Source: Proteobacteria bacterium UBA6921 (lineage in GTDB: Bacteria > Pseudomonadota > Gammaproteobacteria > SG8-11). Taken from it: a stretch of DNA of 10,015 nucleotides. Location: assembly GCA_002450895.1 (NCBI GenBank), contig DKAR01000118.1, forward strand, positions 1-10,015, given 5' to 3'. This document shows, one piece after another, positions 6,411 through 10,015 of this stretch (the stretch's first letter is position 1; each line of letters opens with the position of its first letter). The position numbers and the translations under genes are program-made. The notes below the pieces were generated by a model. The model saw only the letters and a list, made by a program, of their open reading frames with translations, made no database searches and was not told the origin of the DNA.

Positions 6411-6701
6411 AGCGTTAGCTCAGGGGCCCACAGTTCCAAAAAGCATTTTGCTCATACACCTATGCATTATATCGTTACCTGGAGCCGTGCTGTGAACCCC
6501 GGCACGACGCCAATGCCTCCCACCAAACGAAAGTTTGAAACATTTCACAACTTATTGGTCTACATGGAGGTACGGCCCTTGCCCGGCCATGAATCCGGCG
6601 TCAAACCGGTTCCTTCCCGGCGGTCTGTGACGTAAGCTTTAAAGGCGCCCACTCCCAAGGACGTTAACCTTACACCTAAAATATGTGACGGAAGAAGAGT
6701 A
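6411..6701. other. Divergent intergenic region hemA / TPR lipoprotein
   Basis: These 291 bases hold the hemA promoter candidate on the minus strand and, just before the plus-strand gene, a purine-rich ribosome site (6690-6699). For the plus strand, TAAAAT at 6677-6682 is a possible -10 only 20 bases before the ATG but has no convincing -35; TTGAAA at 6535-6540 lacks a good partner. A perfect GGAGGT (6566-6571) stands eight bases before an in-frame TTG that opens only an 18-codon frame ending at 6635. I see no riboswitch, tRNA or terminator hairpin here. Confidence 0.5.
6466..6496 (-). promoter_or_regulatory. Candidate sigma70 promoter of hemA-prfA-prmC
   Basis: The minus strand shows a consensus -10, TATAAT (6471-6466), with TTCACA (6496-6491, one mismatch from TTGACA) 19 bases upstream. 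The spacer is two bases longer than ideal. The start would be near 6459, giving a leader of about 50 bases before the hemA ATG. This is the best promoter match in the window; assignment is by eye. Confidence 0.5.
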
Positions 6702-8444
6702 ATGAATTTCCAGCGGACGATCCTGTTAGCCCTCGTAGCATCCGGATTTTTCGGTTGCGCCAGTGTTGCACCCCAGAAGCAGGAGTCCCCGTCGGCCCAA
6801 AACGACGAAGGCCAATCGGTGCGCGCCCAGGACGAGGCGACCACCACAGCACCTGAAGGGATTACCGACCCGGACGTCATGTACCACGTCATGGCGGGTG
6901 AGCTGGCGTTGCAGAACGGTCAGGCTGAAGCGGCGGTGCCGCATTTTTCAGAGGCCGCGCGGAAATCTCGAAACGTCGAAATAATTGAGCGAGCCGCGCG
7001 CGTCGCAGATTTCGCAAACGATGCAAAGGTCGGCACTGAGATGGCGCAGCTGTGGATCGCGGTCGCGCCGCAAAGCCTGGATGCCCGGCAGATTTATTCG
7101 AATGCCCTGCTGCGTTCCGGAAAGATCGACGCTGCCGTGCATGAAATGGAAGTCATTATTTTGCTGATCGAAGGCGACAAACAGATTTTTTCGCGACTGG
7201 CCAGCCAGCTCTCCCGCGAAAAAAATCAGGATGCCGCCATCGAAGTAATGGACCGGCTTGCCAAGCGATATCCGGACAATGCCTATGTACAGATCGCGTT
7301 CGCGCAGCTCGCAACCCGGTTTGGACGCCTGCCCCTCGCGCTGACGGAAATCGACGCCGCATTGAAACTGAAACCTGATTGGCCGGACGCCCTGGTTTTG
7401 AGAGCTCACGTTCTGCAGATGTCGAACAAGTTCGACGAAGCGCTCGCACTCTATACCGACGCTCTCAAGGGAAGCTTCGCCGATAACTTCACCGTGCGCA
7501 TGTCGTATGCGCGATTGCTGCTCGACCTGAAGATGTTCAACGAAGCGCACGAGCAGTATTCGAAACTTGCAGAGCAAGAGCCGGAAAATGGCGATGTAGT
7601 CTATGCGGCCGCATTGCTTTCAATGCAGACCAATCATTTTGAACAAGCAGAAAAATTGCTGCTCCACCTGCTAAAGCTGCAGGAACGAACCTCGGAAACG
7701 TCGTACTACCTTGGTCAGATCGCCGAAAAGAGCAACCGGCTTGATGAGGCGCTCGACTGGTACGACCAGGTGGGTCCCGGCGAATTCTATTTGAACGCGC
7801 GTATGCGCAAAGCAACGATCATGGCCCGACAGGGCTTGGTCGACGACGCGCTCAGCCTGCTTCACACCGTGCGAACAGCAACGGCTCAGGAGCAAATGCA
7901 GGTCTTCATGGTCGAGGGCGATATTCAGCTTGAAGCTGGAAATAGCGCGAGAGCGTTTGAAATTTACGATCGCGCGCTCAAGGATATGCCGGAAAACAGC
8001 AATCTGCTTTACGCACGCGCACTGGCCGCGGAAAAACTGGATCGCCTCGACATCACGGAACAAGACCTCCGCAGCATCCTGAAAACAGAACCCGACAACG
8101 TTCAGGCACTGAATGCACTTGGCTATACGTTGGCCGATCGCACAGAACGTTTTCATGAAGCCCTCACCTTCATCCAGCGCGCGCTGACGCTGGAACCCAA
8201 AGACGCGGCGATCATCGACAGCATGGGTTGGGTCCAGTACCGCATGGGCAACCACATCGAAGCGATTCAATACCTGCAAAAAGCGCTCGAAATTTCGCAC
8301 GACTCCGAAATCGCCGCTCACTTGGGTGAGGTTCTCTGGAGCGCCGGCAAGAAAGATGAGGCGATTGCGGTCTTCAACGAAGCGCGTAAGAGCTTCCCCG
8401 ATAACCCGCAGCTCCTCAAGACAATGCGGCGTTTCGGTTTGTGA
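6702..8444 (+). CDS. TPR-repeat lipoprotein of the hemA-lolB-ispE region
   Basis: A 580-aa probable lipoprotein built of tetratricopeptide repeats. The N-terminus (MNFQRTILLALVASGFFGC) is a lipoprotein signal ending in Cys19. A low-complexity, Gln/Ser/Glu-rich linker (about 20-50) follows, then helical repeats to the end. Clear TPR units include about 192-255 (NAYVQIAFAQLATRFGRLPLAL..., PDWPDALVLRAHVLQMSNKFDEAL) and about 466-575 (NVQALNALGYTLADR, AAIIDSMGWVQYRMGNHIEAIQYLQKAL, AGKKDEAIAVFNEA). The 'ALGYTLAD' and 'DSMGWVQYR' phrases are typical of the Pseudomonas PA4667-type proteins found beside lolB. The start is supported by GGAAG seven bases before the ATG. The stop overlaps the lolB GTG by four bases (GTGA), so the two are translationally coupled. 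TPRs mediate protein contacts; its partner is unknown. An outer-membrane or periplasmic scaffold role linked to lipoprotein handling is inference. Confidence 0.92.
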   Translation: MNFQRTILLALVASGFFGCASVAPQKQESPSAQNDEGQSVRAQDEATTTAPEGITDPDVMYHVMAGELALQNGQAEAAVPHFSEAARKSRNVEIIERAARVADFANDAKVGTEMAQLWIAVAPQSLDARQIYSNALLRSGKIDAAVHEMEVIILLIEGDKQIFSRLASQLSREKNQDAAIEVMDRLAKRYPDNAYVQIAFAQLATRFGRLPLALTEIDAALKLKPDWPDALVLRAHVLQMSNKFDEALALYTDALKGSFADNFTVRMSYARLLLDLKMFNEAHEQYSKLAEQEPENGDVVYAAALLSMQTNHFEQAEKLLLHLLKLQERTSETSYYLGQIAEKSNRLDEALDWYDQVGPGEFYLNARMRKATIMARQGLVDDALSLLHTVRTATAQEQMQVFMVEGDIQLEAGNSARAFEIYDRALKDMPENSNLLYARALAAEKLDRLDITEQDLRSILKTEPDNVQALNALGYTLADRTERFHEALTFIQRALTLEPKDAAIIDSMGWVQYRMGNHIEAIQYLQKALEISHDSEIAAHLGEVLWSAGKKDEAIAVFNEARKSFPDNPQLLKTMRRFGL

Positions 8445-9046
8445 CGCGTAGCCTCGCGCCGCTCCTGGGCGCGCTGCTTCTGGTTTCCTGCGCGACACTT
8501 CCCCCACCGACTACTGAAAACACGCCCGAGTCACAACAAAAGTGGCTCGAGCGTACTGAACTGCTAAATCGAATCACCACCTGGAAGTACGACGGACGAA
8601 TCGCGGTGCGTGTGGCTGATGACGGATGGAACGCTTCCGTCACCTGGGCTCAGTACGACCAGGTTTTCGAAATTTCCTTGCAAGGGCCGTTTGGCGCCGG
8701 CGCGGTTTCGATTCTGGGATCCCCCGCAGGTGTTCGCATCACGAGCGGCGATGATCCGCCGTTAATCGGCTCCAGCGCGGATAACTTGCTGCGGGAAAAA
8801 ACCGGGGTCTCGCTCCCTATTCGCTCGCTGGAGTTTTGGGCCGTAGGAAAACCGGACCCCGAAACCGAATCCACCTATGATCTGGATGCCAACGGCAAGG
8901 TGATTCGCTTGTCACAACTTGGTTGGACGGTCGACTACAAAAATTATGCGGCGACGAACTCTGGTGTCGAACTACCGCGTAAGATATTCGCTTCCAATAA
9001 CAAGATCGGAATTCGGCTCGTAATTGATCAATGGACGCTCAATTAA
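8441..9046 (+). CDS. lolB: Outer-membrane lipoprotein receptor/insertase LolB
   Basis: LolB, itself an outer-membrane lipoprotein, takes lipoproteins from periplasmic LolA and inserts them in the inner leaflet of the outer membrane. The 201-aa product has a short signal with lipobox LVSC (Cys17). A beta-half-barrel domain of LolB type follows: WKYDGRIAVRV (48-58), NASVTWAQYDQVFEISLQGPFG (64-85), then GVSLPIRSLEFWAVGKPDPE and KIGIRLVIDQWTLN, the last matching E. coli LolB's terminal 'IKLKMDNWIVK'. In mature numbering, residue 68 is Phe (precursor F84 in GPFG), where E. coli has the functionally important Leu68 in NPLG at the tip of the protruding loop. The start is GTG overlapping the TPR gene's TGA, and the end overlaps ispE by 16 bases. 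Assignment rests on motifs, length and the conserved TPR-lolB-ispE order. Confidence 0.94.
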   Translation: MTRSLAPLLGALLLVSCATLPPPTTENTPESQQKWLERTELLNRITTWKYDGRIAVRVADDGWNASVTWAQYDQVFEISLQGPFGAGAVSILGSPAGVRITSGDDPPLIGSSADNLLREKTGVSLPIRSLEFWAVGKPDPETESTYDLDANGKVIRLSQLGWTVDYKNYAATNSGVELPRKIFASNNKIGIRLVIDQWTLN

Positions 9047-9894
9047 GCACCCCGTCGTGGCCGGCGCCCGCCAAGCTCAATCTATTTCTCCACATCGTCG
9101 GACGCCGTCCGGATGGTTACCATCTGCTGCAAACGGCATTTCAGTTCATTGATTTCAGTGACGAACTCCGATTCGAAGTTACCTCCGACGGAAAAATTGA
9201 CCGCCTCAATCCCCTTGATGGGGTCGATCCGGACCGCGATCTGACCGTTCGCGCCGCCCGCGCGCTTCAAACCGCTACAGGTAGCCAGATGGGCGCGCGT
9301 ATCGACTGTCTCAAGCGCGTTCCGATGGGGGGTGGCCTCGGTGGTGGGAGCTCGGACGCGGCAACAACCCTCGTTGCCTTGAATATCCTCTGGAAGACTG
9401 GACTCGACGTCGATGCGCTGGCCGCCATAGGAATAAGACTGGGGGCCGACGTACCCGTCTTTGTCCGTGGGCATGCCGCCTGGGCTGAGGGGGTTGGCGA
9501 GCAGATCACACCGATTGACCCGCCGGAGACCTGGTACGTCGTGATCCACCCCCAAGTACACGTCTCTACGGCAGAAATTTTTGGTCTGCCTGAATTGACA
9601 CGTCACTGCCCCACCCTCAGAATACGCGATTTCTTCGCGGGCCAAGGGACCAATGTCTGCGAAGTGGTTGTGCGGGAGCGCTATCCGGAGGTCGCGAAGG
9701 CGTTGGATTGGGCGGCCGCGTTTGGCCCCACGCGAATGACGGGAACCGGTGCGTGTGTCTTCACCCGGATGCCCGACGCACCCAGCGCAGAGGCAATGGT
9801 GGCGCAGATTCCATCGCGCTGGCGCGGTTTTGTCGCGCGTGGAATGAATACCTCGCCGCTTGTCGCGCGCGCCGAGGCCGCGCGGATCGTATAA
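9031..9894 (+). CDS. ispE: 4-diphosphocytidyl-2-C-methyl-D-erythritol kinase
   Basis: ATP-dependent phosphorylation of CDP-methylerythritol, the fourth step of the MEP pathway to isoprenoid precursors. The 287-aa GHMP kinase has the N-terminal PAPAKLNLFLHI (about 11-22) with catalytic Lys15, DGYHLLQT, and the ATP-binding loop PMGGGLGGGSSDAAT (98-112). GADVPVF holds the catalytic Asp140 (E. coli Asp141), followed by GHAAWAEGVGE. The C-terminal MTGTGACVF motif is also present. The ATG at 9031 lies 16 bases inside the lolB end with no clear Shine-Dalgarno, so coupling to lolB is likely; the start agrees with the family N-terminus. All catalytic residues are in place. It is the third gene of TPR-lolB-ispE and is followed 50 bases later by tRNA-Gln. 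Confidence 0.98.
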   Translation: MDAQLSTPSWPAPAKLNLFLHIVGRRPDGYHLLQTAFQFIDFSDELRFEVTSDGKIDRLNPLDGVDPDRDLTVRAARALQTATGSQMGARIDCLKRVPMGGGLGGGSSDAATTLVALNILWKTGLDVDALAAIGIRLGADVPVFVRGHAAWAEGVGEQITPIDPPETWYVVIHPQVHVSTAEIFGLPELTRHCPTLRIRDFFAGQGTNVCEVVVRERYPEVAKALDWAAAFGPTRMTGTGACVFTRMPDAPSAEAMVAQIPSRWRGFVARGMNTSPLVARAEAARIV

Positions 9895-9897
9895 AAT
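9890..9897 (+). promoter_or_regulatory. Possible -10 element for tRNA-Gln
   Basis: TATAAAAT overlaps the ispE stop codon and is followed by the GC-rich stretch ACGCTGCCGC, the kind of discriminator seen at stringently controlled stable-RNA promoters. It lies about 48 bases before the tRNA. No acceptable -35 is visible at 16-18 bases upstream, where the sequence is very GC-rich and encodes the ispE end. The tRNA may therefore have its own weak promoter, read-through from ispE, or both. Confidence 0.35.
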
Positions 9898-9944
9898 ACG
9901 CTGCCGCAGGCGTGAGCCCGAAAAGTCGCGAATTTGAGAACATT

Positions 9945-10015
9945 TGGGGTGTCGCCAAGCGGTAAGGCACTGGATTTTGATTCCAGCATACCCAGGTTCG
10001 AATCCTGGCACCCCA
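9945..10015 (+). tRNA. tRNA-Gln (anticodon TTG), 3' end cut by window edge
   Basis: The sequence folds as a cloverleaf nearly identical to E. coli glutamine tRNAs. The acceptor strands TGGGGTG (9945-9951) and CACCCCA (10009-10015) pair. A D-arm GCCAAGCGGTAAGGC lies between. The anticodon stem CTGGA/TCCAG (9970-9974, 9982-9986) encloses the loop TTTTGAT with anticodon TTG at 9977-9979, reading CAA (and CAG by wobble). The T-arm is CCAGG-TTCGAAT-CCTGG (9992-10008). The 71 bases correspond to positions 1-72, so the discriminator base and any encoded CCA lie beyond the window. A tRNA-Gln directly after ispE is the same order as in Pseudomonas. Confidence 0.97.

Noticed and set aside
6677..6682. 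TAAAAT as -10 of a TPR-operon promoter
   Set aside because: There is no -35 at usable distance, and it would place the start only about 13 bases before the ATG, inside the ribosome site region. It is kept only as a remark in the intergenic entry.
7671..8507. 278-codon open frame on the minus strand opposite the TPR gene
   Set aside because: It is the antisense shadow of TPR coding sequence; it shows no family motif, and the opposite frame is clearly real.
9082..10011. 309-codon open frame on the minus strand opposite ispE and the tRNA
   Set aside because: It is antisense to a complete, well-conserved ispE. Its first residues (GFEPG) are the antisense reading of the tRNA T-arm, a known source of false genes, and it has no recognisable domain.
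1..10015. Mobile elements, CRISPR arrays, defence or biosynthetic clusters
   Set aside because: I found no transposase, integrase, terminal repeats, spaced direct repeats or unusual composition blocks; every large frame fits a core or near-core gene. The tRNA-Gln could be an integration site, but its 3' end and what follows lie outside the window.

Overview
The window reads as chromosomal DNA of a gammaproteobacterium with moderately high GC. Three things point that way: an Rsd/AlgQ-family regulator, a LolB outer-membrane lipoprotein receptor, and the arrangement prmC-prfA-hemA <-> TPR lipoprotein-lolB-ispE-tRNA-Gln. That arrangement is the one known from Pseudomonas (around PA4664-PA4669) and relatives. 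The species cannot be named from this sequence. Nothing looks like a mobile element, prophage, CRISPR array or defence island.

Left part (1-3212): the 3' end of a glycogen/alpha-glucan phosphorylase gene (+), then an orphan exported, probably beta-barrel protein (+), which converges on an Rsd/AlgQ-like anti-sigma regulator (-). Divergent from that regulator is a two-gene (+) unit: a signal-peptide-bearing DsrE-like protein with one cysteine in its mature part, and an ICMT/NnrU-type integral-membrane methyltransferase. The 153-bp divergent promoter region carries two similar dyads, each near a candidate core promoter. This is the least well described part of the window.

Middle part (3209-6410, minus strand): a tight operon hemA -> prfA -> prmC. 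Glutamyl-tRNA reductase starts tetrapyrrole synthesis, RF1 terminates translation at UAA/UAG, and PrmC methylates the GGQ glutamine of the release factors. prmC ends inside the stop codon of the convergent methyltransferase gene, leaving no intergenic terminator space.

Right part (6411-10015, plus strand): a 291-bp divergent intergenic region with a good hemA promoter candidate. It is followed by TPR lipoprotein -> lolB -> ispE, joined by 4-nt and 16-nt overlaps, and then tRNA-Gln(UUG), which the window edge cuts just before the discriminator base. The genes cover lipoprotein sorting, isoprenoid precursor synthesis and glutaminyl-tRNA supply. With hemA, prfA and prmC across the divide, the region is a conserved housekeeping cluster.

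The window is mostly core genome. The most interesting points are the DsrE-like/methyltransferase pair and its twin dyads, the uncharacterised TPR lipoprotein next to lolB, and the zero-gap convergent gene ends.
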